From assembly GCA_045223835.1 (NCBI GenBank), contig JBGUZS010000040.1, forward strand, positions 1 through 16,877: 16,877 nt of DNA, given 5' to 3'. The notes beneath the pieces were generated by a model. The model was not told the DNA's origin, did no database searches, and saw only the letters and a list, made by a program, of their open reading frames with translations. The stretch comes from UBA1774 sp045223835. GTDB taxonomy: Bacteria > Bacillota > Clostridia > Oscillospirales > Oscillospiraceae. A program made the position numbers and the translations under genes. Shown here piece after piece: positions 1 to 7,842 of this stretch. Every line of letters starts with the position of its first letter. Position 1 is the first letter of the stretch.

Positions 1-1326
1 TCCAACACCCTGGACCTGGACGTGGAGCTGGCCCGCTTCGGGGCGCTGGAAACGGGGGAGTACGTGGTGCGCCGCCGTCTCCTCCCCCTGGGGAGCGGGG
101 AAAACAACGCGGACTGGCGGCTGATCCCCCCTGAAGGCCGGGTGCTGTATGTGGATACGTCCTTCTATACCTCCGGTCCCCGATACACGGACATCTCCGC
201 CGTGGCCGGAAATGTGGAGCCCATCCTCCCCGACCCGGTGTACTATGCCCCCTTCCCCAACGAAAACCGGGGCTGCCTCCCCGCCCCCCTGCATATCTTC
301 CTGTTGGAGAATGGGCGGTTCAACGCCGCTGGAGCCGTCTTCACGGTGAAGAACCTGGGGGAGCGGACCTATACCTACTATACCCAGAACTTCACCCTGT
401 TTTTCCGGGAGGATAAGGAATGGCTCCCCCTGGAGCGGGAGTGGCACCTGAGAAAGGGCAGGGACTTCCAGACCCTGGCTCCCGGGGAAAGCGCGCTCCT
501 GCGCTTTCAGGTGTCCACCGCCGGGTATCCCTCCCTGGCCCCCGGGGACTACCGGCTGGTCCTTCCCCTTTCCGTCTCCGGGGCGGCGGAGCCGGAGTGG
601 CTCGTGGCGGAATTCCGGGTCCTCAAGGACGGCAGCGGGGAATATACCGGGGAGGAGCTGGAGCTGGAGGCGGTGCTCCGGGATTATGCCATCACCCTGG
701 GGGCGGCATACCGCCACCCGGAGGGGCTCATCTGGCCCTGGAACACCTGGAGCGAACAGCAGACCCGGCGGGATACCTATGTACAGTTCTGGCGGCTCCG
801 GCGGGAGCGGGACCGCTTCGTGGTTACGGTGAACCGGGACGGGGACGTGGCCCGGGCGGAAAAGCTGCTGAAGGACTACGACAACGTGACCGTGGTGCGG
901 GGAGAAGGGGGAAGCACCTTCTCCAGCGAAGTGACGGAGGAAAACCTGGGCCTTCGAGGTGAGCTTCGGGCAGAGTGCGTGGAGCAGACGGACCCCCGCC
1001 TGCACCGGGAAAGCATTTGGGCCCTCACCTTCCGGTGGGACGGGGAGGAGACCGCCAGGTTCGTGGCGTATTATCCGGAGCGTCTGTTCGGGGACAAGTG
1101 GAAGCGCCTGGGGGCCCGCGCCGGGACCGTGGCGCTGGATGCCGCTCATATGGTGTACATCCCCCTGGAACCGGGAGAAAACGTTTTGGAGATCGACCTG
1201 GGGGATTACCGGGCCGAGTTCCCCCCGGAGGGGGAATACCGTTTCGCCCTGGGCGTCCAGACCCCGGAGGGGGGCGTGGAATACTACACCTGCCCCTTTG
1301 CCATCACCCTGGAGGGGGAAGCGTAA
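1..1326 (+). CDS. Lipoprotein A: Ig-like repeat surface protein, 5' end cut by window edge (partial)
   Basis: The reading frame is open from base 1 and its first residues already match the middle of paralogues C and D (xDVxLA..YG.L..G.YV.RRR), so the GTG at 22 is internal and the true start lies upstream. 441 residues are visible, ending at TAA 1324-1326. What is seen: the end of one Ig-like repeat, a spacer with a YVDTSFY motif (compare YADTRLY in C), a complete Ig-like repeat (about nt 310-635, VKNLGE ... EWLPLE ... LAPGDYRLVLPL), then from about nt 650 a C-terminal extension that B and C lack but D has. The extension contains a beta-alpha-beta-looking core (DRFVVTVNRDGDVARAEKLL) and a terminal beta-rich part ending in an EYRFALGVQTPEGG strand. 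By analogy it is a secreted lipoprotein; the signal peptide is outside the window. No catalytic motif is recognised, and function is unknown. Gene B follows after 50 nt with no visible promoter, so the two may be co-transcribed. Confidence 0.85.
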   Translation, partial: SNTLDLDVELARFGALETGEYVVRRRLLPLGSGENNADWRLIPPEGRVLYVDTSFYTSGPRYTDISAVAGNVEPILPDPVYYAPFPNENRGCLPAPLHIFLLENGRFNAAGAVFTVKNLGERTYTYYTQNFTLFFREDKEWLPLEREWHLRKGRDFQTLAPGESALLRFQVSTAGYPSLAPGDYRLVLPLSVSGAAEPEWLVAEFRVLKDGSGEYTGEELELEAVLRDYAITLGAAYRHPEGLIWPWNTWSEQQTRRDTYVQFWRLRRERDRFVVTVNRDGDVARAEKLLKDYDNVTVVRGEGGSTFSSEVTEENLGLRGELRAECVEQTDPRLHRESIWALTFRWDGEETARFVAYYPERLFGDKWKRLGARAGTVALDAAHMVYIPLEPGENVLEIDLGDYRAEFPPEGEYRFALGVQTPEGGVEYYTCPFAITLEGEA

Positions 1327-1376
1327 ACCCAGGTTAACCGGATACGCCTGTTTCTGTCGGAAAGGAGGCATTTCCC

Positions 1377-3200
1377 ATGAAGAAAACGGTATTGCTGCTC
1401 GCCGTTCTGATCCTTTTTGCGTTCACCGGCTGCGGGCGGAAAGCCCAAGCTCCGGCGGAAACTCTTCCGCCGGTGGAAACTGAAGCGCCGGCGGAGACTC
1501 CCGCACCTGCCCCGGAGCCCTGGGCCCCCGGGGATACCCCCGCTCTTCCGACCTATTCCAGCGGGGCCGAATCCTGCGAGGCCATCCTGGACCTCACCTG
1601 GTCCTGGCACTATATCGACGAATCGGGAAAGAGCCACGATTTTGAAAGCAGCGGCCCCTCCCCTCAGCTGACGGACTGGCTGGATGGAACCCATCCCATC
1701 CTCCGGGCGGATGGGGAGGTCCAGCTCGCCTTCCCCTGCCGGATGCCGGATCGCATGAGCCTTGCCGCATTTTCCCCCAAGGGCGCAATCCCGGTGGAGC
1801 TGCGGGAGGGGAGCTTCACCCCCTATGCCGGGGCGAACGCCTATCTGCTCAGCGTTTCCTGGAAGCGGGGCAAGCCGGTCACGCGCAGCGAGGCCTGGTA
1901 CATCCTGCTGGTGGAGGGGACCGGACCCGCCCAGCTGCCGGAGACGGAATCCGGGATCAGTCTGACCCTGCTGGAGGCGGACGCCCAGGGCTGCACCTTC
2001 ACCCTGGAAAACCAGCGGGAAAAGGAGTTCTTCCTGGCCAGCAGGACCGACGGGATGTTCTACGCGGGTTATTACTCCCTTTTCCGCCGCACAGGATCCG
2101 GGACCTGGGAATGGCTGAAGCCCCGGCGCTTCCCCATGGAGTCGCTCCTGGAGTGGCCCGCCGGGAGCAGCCGGACCGCAGAGTTGGACTGGTCCTGGAG
2201 CCAGGGGACCCTGGAGCCGGGGGAATACGCCGTACTGTTCATGGGCGGTCTGCTGAGCCGTATGTCCTCGGCGGACAACCGGGTCTATCTGACTGCGTTT
2301 TTCACTCTGGAGCAGGACGAGCTGCCGGAGCCCCAGGGACCGCTCACCCTGTGCGAAGCGCCGGAGGGGCTGAGCTCCGCTCTGGAGCAGCGGAGCCCCC
2401 ATCGCTGGACCCAGGCCATCACCAGCACCGGGGAAATCCCCTGCGCCGTTGACCGGAACGCCTTCCTGTTCCGTTTGGAGGAAACCGGGACGCTCACCTA
2501 TATCCGGCCGGAGTACACCCTTCCCTCCGGGCCGAACAGTCCCCTCCTCCTGTCCCGGGCGGGTATCCAGCAGGCCGACGTGGAGCTGGCCGCCGCCTAC
2601 GGGGAGCTGGAGGCGGGAGACTTTGTGCTCCGCCGGCGGGTATATCTCATGGAATCGCCGGTTTTGCTGGACGTGGTACTGGTTCGGAGCCGGCGGATCC
2701 CTTCGGACCGGATCGTATATCTGGACACGGGATTCACCCTGTCCGCTCCCCTGTCGGACGTTCCCGTGAACGTGGACCCCTGCCCGCTGCCCTTCTATGC
2801 CGATCCCACTTCGGACCCGGACCTGCCGGTCTCCGCCGCGGGCAGCGTCTTTGACGCCCACGGCTGCCGTCTGCAGCTGGAAAACCGGGGAGAACAGCCC
2901 GTCGGCCTCAGCTATGATTACGTGCTGTTTTTCCTCTGGGAGGAAGAATGGCTCCCTCTGGAAAACAATGAACCGGGCTGGACTGCCCGCTTTTCGGAGC
3001 AGGGTCCTCTCCAGCCGGGAGACAGTCTGGAGCTCACCGGCGTTTTCTCACACTACTACGATCCCCTGGAGCCGGGAACCTACCGGCTGGTGATGCGGGC
3101 CGGATACTCAGATGAGAATGGGTATAGCGCAAAAACGACCCGGTTAACCGCGGACTTCACCATTCTGGGGGACGGTACAGGCATATTTTTGGGAGATTGA
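1377..3200 (+). CDS. Lipoprotein B: secreted protein with three Ig-like repeats, lacks N- and C-terminal modules
   Basis: 607 aa. The ATG start is fixed by AAAGGAGG at 1361-1368 and by a typical lipoprotein signal: MKK, a hydrophobic core, then the lipobox FTGC with Cys19 as the lipidation site. After it comes a Pro/Glu/Ala-rich linker (about 22-58), the kind of spacer that holds a domain away from the membrane. In C and D this place is taken by a folded domain of about 250 residues. Next are a beta-rich shared domain (about 70-183, with PDRM, PVEL and PYAG motifs) and three Ig-like repeats (about 195-312, 320-425, 485-600), each ending in a LEPGEY/LEAGDF/LEPGTY turn followed by a hydrophobic strand. 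The pattern resembles Big_14-type bacterial Ig-like domains; this is from memory of the family, not a search. It probably sits on the outer face of the membrane. Partner or ligand is unknown. It stops right after the DGTG motif, where A and D continue. Confidence 0.9.
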   Translation: MKKTVLLLAVLILFAFTGCGRKAQAPAETLPPVETEAPAETPAPAPEPWAPGDTPALPTYSSGAESCEAILDLTWSWHYIDESGKSHDFESSGPSPQLTDWLDGTHPILRADGEVQLAFPCRMPDRMSLAAFSPKGAIPVELREGSFTPYAGANAYLLSVSWKRGKPVTRSEAWYILLVEGTGPAQLPETESGISLTLLEADAQGCTFTLENQREKEFFLASRTDGMFYAGYYSLFRRTGSGTWEWLKPRRFPMESLLEWPAGSSRTAELDWSWSQGTLEPGEYAVLFMGGLLSRMSSADNRVYLTAFFTLEQDELPEPQGPLTLCEAPEGLSSALEQRSPHRWTQAITSTGEIPCAVDRNAFLFRLEETGTLTYIRPEYTLPSGPNSPLLLSRAGIQQADVELAAAYGELEAGDFVLRRRVYLMESPVLLDVVLVRSRRIPSDRIVYLDTGFTLSAPLSDVPVNVDPCPLPFYADPTSDPDLPVSAAGSVFDAHGCRLQLENRGEQPVGLSYDYVLFFLWEEEWLPLENNEPGWTARFSEQGPLQPGDSLELTGVFSHYYDPLEPGTYRLVMRAGYSDENGYSAKTTRLTADFTILGDGTGIFLGD

Positions 3201-3221
3201 AGAAATATTGACAAATAACCC

Positions 3222-3252
3222 TTGACTTTGACGCGGCGTCAAATTGTACGCT
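3222..3252 (+). promoter_or_regulatory. MerR-type promoter of lipoprotein gene C
   Basis: A -35 TTGACT (3222-3227) and a -10 TACGCT (3247-3252) are separated by 19 bp, longer than the usual 17. A perfect dyad, TTGACGCGGCGTCAA (3228-3242; 7-bp arms around one G), fills the spacer. An over-long spacer carrying an operator dyad is the hallmark of promoters activated by MerR-family regulators, which twist the DNA to realign the two boxes. The same dyad and spacing recur in front of gene D. The assignment to MerR is inferred from layout; no regulator gene is in the window. Confidence 0.7.
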
Positions 3253-3260
3253 GGACCTGC

Positions 3261-3268
3261 AAAGGAGG
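3261..3268 (+). promoter_or_regulatory. Ribosome binding site that sets the start of lipoprotein C
   Basis: AAAGGAGG lies 8 nt before ATG 3277. It rules out the upstream in-frame TTG at 3244, which overlaps the predicted -10 box and would put 11 charged or polar residues before a normal signal peptide. The predicted transcription start is about 3258-3260, so the mRNA leader would be only about 17-19 nt and would begin almost at the Shine-Dalgarno. Confidence 0.8.
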
Positions 3269-3276
3269 AGTTTCCC

Positions 3277-5775
3277 ATGAAAAAAGCCCTGTTCTTCCTT
3301 CTGATCCTGGCCTTGGCTCTCCTGGCCGGCTGCGGCCGGGAGGCGAAGGAGCCGGTCCCGGAGTGGCCGGACCGGCTCGCCGGGGAATATGACGATACCC
3401 TCACCTTTACCTACCGAGGCACAGAACCGGCGCTCACCGGGGCGGACAGCCTCACCGGGCGGATGACCGCCCTGTTCTCCCTGGAGGACGGAAGCCCCCT
3501 GGCCCTGAGCTGGCGTCGGGTCGCCGGCGCGGAAGCGGAGCTGCTGGAGGACTTCCTGGCCGAGGCCGGCGGTACCGCCGGGGTATGGGCGGAGGACAGC
3601 TCAGCTCCCAACGCAGCGGAAGCCTATGTCTCTCTGGCCGGACGGTGGTACTGTCTCAGCGCCTCCTGCCCCGGCAAGGACCGGGATACCCTGCTTGCGC
3701 TGCTGGACGGGACGGTATCCGCCCAGGCGGGAGAGGACCGGTTCTGGCCCCGCCTCACCGGAGACCCCTGGCTGGCGGAGCTCCCCTGGGGGGAGGACTG
3801 GACCTGCCTCATTCTGGGTCAGCATGAGCTGGAGCCGGGGGAGGGAAAAGACGCCCTTCGGGCGCTGTTTTCCGCCTGTTCCTGGGTCCTGGCGGAGCCG
3901 GACGCGGAGGAAGAGGAGACGGTCCGGATCAGCGGCAAAACCTATTCCGTGATCCCGGACATCCGACAGACGTGGATCTGGTCGGGGAACGACTCTCCCC
4001 TGCGCTTCCATCTCCGGCGAAACGGGGACGTCTGGTGGAACGGGGACCTGTGGAGGCCTGTGGGAGAGGGCGCCGGGGAGACCCTCCTGGCCGGTTTTGA
4101 GGCCCTGCGGGACTCGGGGATCCCCATCCATGATCCTCCGCCCCTGACCTATTCCTGCGGAGAGGCGGTGCTGACCGCCCACATCGCCCCCACCTTCTCC
4201 TGGAGCTATATCTCCCGGGCCGGGGTACCGTATCATACGGAGTCCGACGGAGACTTCTTCGAGAACATCGACTGGCTGGACGGAAGCCGTCCCGCCCTCC
4301 GGGCGGAGGGAGTCGTGCGGCTTTCCTTCCCCACCCGGGAACCGGACCGCATGACCCTGGGGGTCTTCACCGGCCTGGGCAAGGCCCCGGTGGAGCTGCG
4401 GGACGGAGGCTTCGTCCCCTACGCCGGGACCAGTACCTATTTTCTCAGCGCCTACTGGGAAAAGGCGGACCAGGGAGGCTATGGCGGGGCGAACTACATT
4501 CTCCTCATCGAGGGGGCCTGTGCCATCGATCTGCCGGAATCTGACGCTGAAGTCAGCGTGAGCCTCCTGGCGGCGGACGCCTACGGCTGCAGCTTCACCC
4601 TGGAGAACCGGGCGGAGCAGGACTTCCTCCTGCCCACCTTCTTCAATACCAGAGGCCATCCCCTTTTTCGCAAAACGGCCTCCGGAAGCTGGGAATGGGT
4701 GAAACCCATCCGGGCTCCGGAGGACGAGGACTGGTCCTGCAACGCAGGAAACACGCTGCGCCTGGGTCTGGACTGGTCCCGGGCGCTGGGTCCCCTGGAG
4801 GCGGGGGAATACGCCCTCCTTTTCCGAGGACAATTCATGGGCCGGAAGGGCGGCTTGGTGGGAGAGCCGGTATATCTTCCCCTGTACTTCACCCTGGGGG
4901 AGGATGCTCTCCCGGAGCCGCCGGGTCCCCTCGCCTTCCAGGGCATGCCGGATGGGTTTTCCCTGACCCTCAGAGCGCTCGGCCCCCACCGCTGGACGCA
5001 AACCTTTGCCGTCCCGACGGAGGGTCGGTATATCCCGGAGCGGGATTTCTCCCTCTTCCGGGAAGAGGCGGACGGGACCCTCACCCACATCCTCCCCCGG
5101 TATCATCTGCCCTACGGCATGAATCATCCGGTTTCTTCGACCGCGGAGCTGGATGTGGACCTGGCGGCCCAGTACGGCAGCTTGAAAGCGGGGACCTATG
5201 TGATCCGCCGCCGCTTCCTCCGGCGGGAGGAAGGAGAGACCACGGAAAGGCCCTTTGACCGGAGCTGGCGCACCTTCCCGGAGGAGCGGATCCTGTACGC
5301 GGACACCCGCCTGTATCTTGACCGGGACCTGGCCGCCTCCACCCGGGAGGTGGAGCCCGCGTCCATCTCCTTCTATGCCGGGGAGGATCAGGTCCTGCCC
5401 GTGATCATCCAGAACGGCCGATTCACCTCCACGGAATGCCGCTTTGCGGTGAAGAACCTGGGAGAGGAGACCATCAGCTTCGGGGAGGACGAGGATACCC
5501 TGTACTACCTGGAGGGGAACGGGGAATGGCTCCCCGTGGCCAACGGGCGGCACCTGGCCAACGGTCTCATCCCGGTGGAGATCCCGCCCGGAGAAAGCCG
5601 GGAATGGCGCACTGCATTTCAAAACAACCGGTATTTCAAATACGGTCCCCTCCCCAAGGGCGTCTACCGTCTGGTGTTCCAGGCCTGGCTGGAGGAGGAC
5701 TACCAGACCAGGTATCCCTTGGTGGTGGAATTCTCCATCCGGGAGGATGGATCCGGGATGTATACCGGGGCGTGA
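3277..5775 (+). CDS. Lipoprotein C: full-length modular Ig-like lipoprotein
   Basis: 832 aa, intact. Signal peptide MKK plus hydrophobic core, lipobox LAGC with Cys19. Modules in order: an N-terminal domain (about 28-285; GEYDD, LTGADSLTGRMTALFSLEDG, and later a W-rich RNGDVWWNGDLWRPVG stretch) shared closely with D but absent from B; the shared beta-rich domain (about 290-412; PDRM, PVEL, PYAG, YILLIEG); then three Ig-like repeats (about 425-540, 550-650, 715-825), each with a LEAGEY/LKAGTY/LPKGVY turn near its end, similar to Big_14-type domains. It ends just after the DGSG motif, without the C-terminal extension of A and D. It probably acts at the outer membrane face. No enzyme motif is seen and function is unknown. 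It is probably driven by its own MerR-type promoter; no terminator is visible between B and C, so read-through is possible. Confidence 0.9.
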   Translation: MKKALFFLLILALALLAGCGREAKEPVPEWPDRLAGEYDDTLTFTYRGTEPALTGADSLTGRMTALFSLEDGSPLALSWRRVAGAEAELLEDFLAEAGGTAGVWAEDSSAPNAAEAYVSLAGRWYCLSASCPGKDRDTLLALLDGTVSAQAGEDRFWPRLTGDPWLAELPWGEDWTCLILGQHELEPGEGKDALRALFSACSWVLAEPDAEEEETVRISGKTYSVIPDIRQTWIWSGNDSPLRFHLRRNGDVWWNGDLWRPVGEGAGETLLAGFEALRDSGIPIHDPPPLTYSCGEAVLTAHIAPTFSWSYISRAGVPYHTESDGDFFENIDWLDGSRPALRAEGVVRLSFPTREPDRMTLGVFTGLGKAPVELRDGGFVPYAGTSTYFLSAYWEKADQGGYGGANYILLIEGACAIDLPESDAEVSVSLLAADAYGCSFTLENRAEQDFLLPTFFNTRGHPLFRKTASGSWEWVKPIRAPEDEDWSCNAGNTLRLGLDWSRALGPLEAGEYALLFRGQFMGRKGGLVGEPVYLPLYFTLGEDALPEPPGPLAFQGMPDGFSLTLRALGPHRWTQTFAVPTEGRYIPERDFSLFREEADGTLTHILPRYHLPYGMNHPVSSTAELDVDLAAQYGSLKAGTYVIRRRFLRREEGETTERPFDRSWRTFPEERILYADTRLYLDRDLAASTREVEPASISFYAGEDQVLPVIIQNGRFTSTECRFAVKNLGEETISFGEDEDTLYYLEGNGEWLPVANGRHLANGLIPVEIPPGESREWRTAFQNNRYFKYGPLPKGVYRLVFQAWLEEDYQTRYPLVVEFSIREDGSGMYTGA

Positions 5776-5803
5776 AAGAAGGCGGAAAAGAAAAAAGAAG
5801 GAT

Positions 5804-5817
5804 ATTTCTGCAGAAAT
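5804..5817. other. 14-bp perfect palindrome upstream of the gene D promoter
   Basis: ATTTCTGCAGAAAT is a perfect 14-bp dyad without a loop, 13 nt before the -35 box of gene D. It is a possible second protein-binding site. It is too short and lacks a loop and T-run, so it is not an intrinsic terminator for gene C. Gene C's upstream region has no counterpart. It could also be chance in this locally AT-rich gap. Confidence 0.3.
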
Positions 5818-5830
5818 TTGCAAAAACCCC

Positions 5831-5861
5831 TTGACATTGACGCGGCGTCAAATTGTAGGGT
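5831..5861 (+). promoter_or_regulatory. MerR-type promoter of lipoprotein gene D
   Basis: -35 TTGACA (5831-5836), perfect dyad TTGACGCGGCGTCAA (5837-5851), and -10 TAGGGT (5856-5861), giving a 19-bp spacer. Dyad, spacing and the ATTG that follows the dyad are identical to the gene C promoter, while the flanking bases differ, which suggests selection on the element itself. The boxes fit a sigma-A promoter that needs a MerR-family activator. Predicted transcription start is about 5867-5869, about 18-20 nt before the ATG. Confidence 0.7.
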
Positions 5862-5886
5862 GAGAGCGAAAAGGGGGGTGAAACCC

Positions 5887-7842
5887 ATGAAAAAAGCTTT
5901 GATCCTTCTCTCCATCCTGCTTCTGGTCCTCCTCACCGCCTGCAGCGGAGAGGCGAAGGAACCGGTACCGGATTGGCCGGACCGGCTCACCGGGGAATAC
6001 GACGACGCCCTGACCTTCACCTACCGGGGCGGGGAGCCGACGCTCACCGGAGCGGACAGCCTCACGGGACGGATGACCGCCCTGTTCTCCCTGGAGGACG
6101 GGGGCACACTGGCCCTGGGCTGGCGGCGGCTGGTAGGAGCTGAGGTGGAGCTGCTGGAGGACTTTCTGAAGGAGACCGGCGGAAATACCGGGGTCTGGAC
6201 GCCCGACGGCAGCGCGCCAAACACCGTGGAGAGCTACGTCCGCCTGGGACGGAGCTGGTACGCCCTCAGCGCCGCCTGCGGCGGCCTGGAGGACGCCGAC
6301 CTGCTGGCCCTGGTGGACGGGACCGTGGAGGCCAAAGCGGAGAAGGAGGCTGCCCTGCCCGGGGCGGCCTCCTCCCTCTGGCTGGAGGAGCTCCCCTGGA
6401 ATGAGGATTGGACCTGTCTGGTGCTGGGGAACTGGGAGCTGGACCCCCAGGCGGGAAAGGACGCCCTTCAACCCCTCCTTAATTCGTACAAGTGGCTGAA
6501 TATCGGCTCGGCAGCGGAGACTCCGGGAAGCGGCTCTCAAGAAATTAAGATCACCCTGGCCGATGGAGCGGCCTGCTTCCGCCTGGAGGAGAACGGGGAC
6601 CTGTGCTGGAACGGGGATCTGCTGCGGCCGATAGGAAACGGGGGCGGCGAAGGTCTGCTGAAGAACTATGCCGCCCTGCAGGAAACCGGAGAAAACATGT
6701 GCGCTCCGCCCCATCTCACCCTTCGCTGCGGAGAGGAAACCGCTCCTGCCCTCCCGGAGGGCACCTTCTCCTGGAGCCATACCACCCGCTCCGGGGAGCA
6801 TCTGGAAAATAAGGATCGCAGCAAAGGCTACTGGGGCGAGGGGCACCAAAGCGTCTCCTGGCTCAGCCTGGGTCAGCCCATTCTCCGGGCGAACGGCGAG
6901 GTGACGCTGGAGTTCGCCTCCCGGGAGCCCGCGAAACTGCGCCTCAGCGTTTTCTCGGAGCTGGGAGAGGGAACGCCGGTGGAGCTGGAGGATGGCCGTT
7001 TCACCCCCTATGCCGGGGTAAACACCTATCTGCTGGTGTGCACCTGGGACTGGATCCGGTACGGCGGCAGCGGCAGCGGCGAATACATCCTGCTGATCGA
7101 GGGAGCGGCGGAGCTGGCCCCGGCGGGGACCGAGACGGAGGAGGTGGTCCTCACCGTCACCCGGGCGGACACCTACGGCTGTTCCTATACCCTGGAAAAC
7201 CGGGGAGATCGGCCCTTCGCCTTCGACGGCGCCTACGCTCTGCTCCGGCGAAATGCCGCCGGAGGCTGGGAATGGATGCAGCCCCTGCGCTGGCCCATGT
7301 ACGGGCTTTCCCTCAAGGCGGAGGGCGGGGAGAACCAGAGCCAGCCCTTCGATTGGTCCCATGCCTACGGGACCCTGCCTGCGGGGGAATACTGCATCCA
7401 GCTCCCGGGGACCCTGGGCGTAGGGATAGAAAAGGAGGTCGTGTATCTCCGGGCAGGCTTTATCCTGGAAGATGCGGTACCGGAGGGGCCGGGGCCCCTC
7501 ACCTTCTGTCCCCTGCCCGAGGGCATCACGACGGGGTCTTATGTGCTCACGGGGCCCCGCTACCGCCGGACCCAGATCCTGATCGCAGAGGAGGAGGGAT
7601 GGAAGGCGGCGCAGGATTTCTCCCTCTTCCGCAAAACGGAGGACGGCAAGCTGCAATACGTTCCACCTGCGTACCGTCTGTCCAACTGGCTGAGCAGGCC
7701 ACAAACGCTGCGGACAAACCGGGAAAACGCCTTTGCGGTGGATCTGGCCGCCCAATACGGAGATCTGCCCATGGGGACCTATGTGGTCCGGCGGGCCTTC
7801 ATCCGGCTCACGGAGGAGGAGCGGGAGACCATGTCCTACTGA
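5887..7842 (+). CDS. Lipoprotein D, N-terminal part, ended early by in-frame TGA
   Basis: 651 aa from ATG 5887, chosen because AAAAGGGGGGTG (5869-5880) precedes it and a lipoprotein signal follows (MKK, hydrophobic core, lipobox LTAC, Cys19). An in-frame TTG at 5818 lies upstream of the promoter and is rejected. Modules: N-terminal domain (about 28-275) very close to C, including the LTGADSLTGRMTALFSLEDG stretch; shared beta-rich domain (about 292-405); Ig-like repeat 1 (about 420-528) and repeat 2 (about 535-638, ending AVDLAAQYGDLPMGTYVVRRAF). The frame then hits TGA at 7840-7842 in the loop where C reads on into its third repeat. The homology resumes in the same frame directly after the stop, so the gene was a 1,069-codon one inactivated by a single base change, or the TGA is a sequencing error. 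The truncated product could still be exported and lipidated. Confidence 0.8.
   Translation: MKKALILLSILLLVLLTACSGEAKEPVPDWPDRLTGEYDDALTFTYRGGEPTLTGADSLTGRMTALFSLEDGGTLALGWRRLVGAEVELLEDFLKETGGNTGVWTPDGSAPNTVESYVRLGRSWYALSAACGGLEDADLLALVDGTVEAKAEKEAALPGAASSLWLEELPWNEDWTCLVLGNWELDPQAGKDALQPLLNSYKWLNIGSAAETPGSGSQEIKITLADGAACFRLEENGDLCWNGDLLRPIGNGGGEGLLKNYAALQETGENMCAPPHLTLRCGEETAPALPEGTFSWSHTTRSGEHLENKDRSKGYWGEGHQSVSWLSLGQPILRANGEVTLEFASREPAKLRLSVFSELGEGTPVELEDGRFTPYAGVNTYLLVCTWDWIRYGGSGSGEYILLIEGAAELAPAGTETEEVVLTVTRADTYGCSYTLENRGDRPFAFDGAYALLRRNAAGGWEWMQPLRWPMYGLSLKAEGGENQSQPFDWSHAYGTLPAGEYCIQLPGTLGVGIEKEVVYLRAGFILEDAVPEGPGPLTFCPLPEGITTGSYVLTGPRYRRTQILIAEEEGWKAAQDFSLFRKTEDGKLQYVPPAYRLSNWLSRPQTLRTNRENAFAVDLAAQYGDLPMGTYVVRRAFIRLTEEERETMSY

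Noticed and set aside
1327..1376. Promoter or terminator between lipoproteins A and B
   Set aside because: The 50-nt gap has a ribosome site but no -35/-10 pair, no copy of the MerR-type dyad and no hairpin with a T-run.
3208..3236. TTGACA at 3208-3213 as an alternative -35 for gene C
   Set aside because: At 17-19 bp downstream there is only GC-rich dyad sequence and no -10-like hexamer.
3601..5823. Minus-strand open frame (740 codons) opposite lipoprotein C, and a similar 525-codon one at 1284-2861
   Set aside because: The first is in codon-aligned antisense register with C. Both are low-complexity Gly/Pro/Arg/Gln-rich shadows without ribosome sites.
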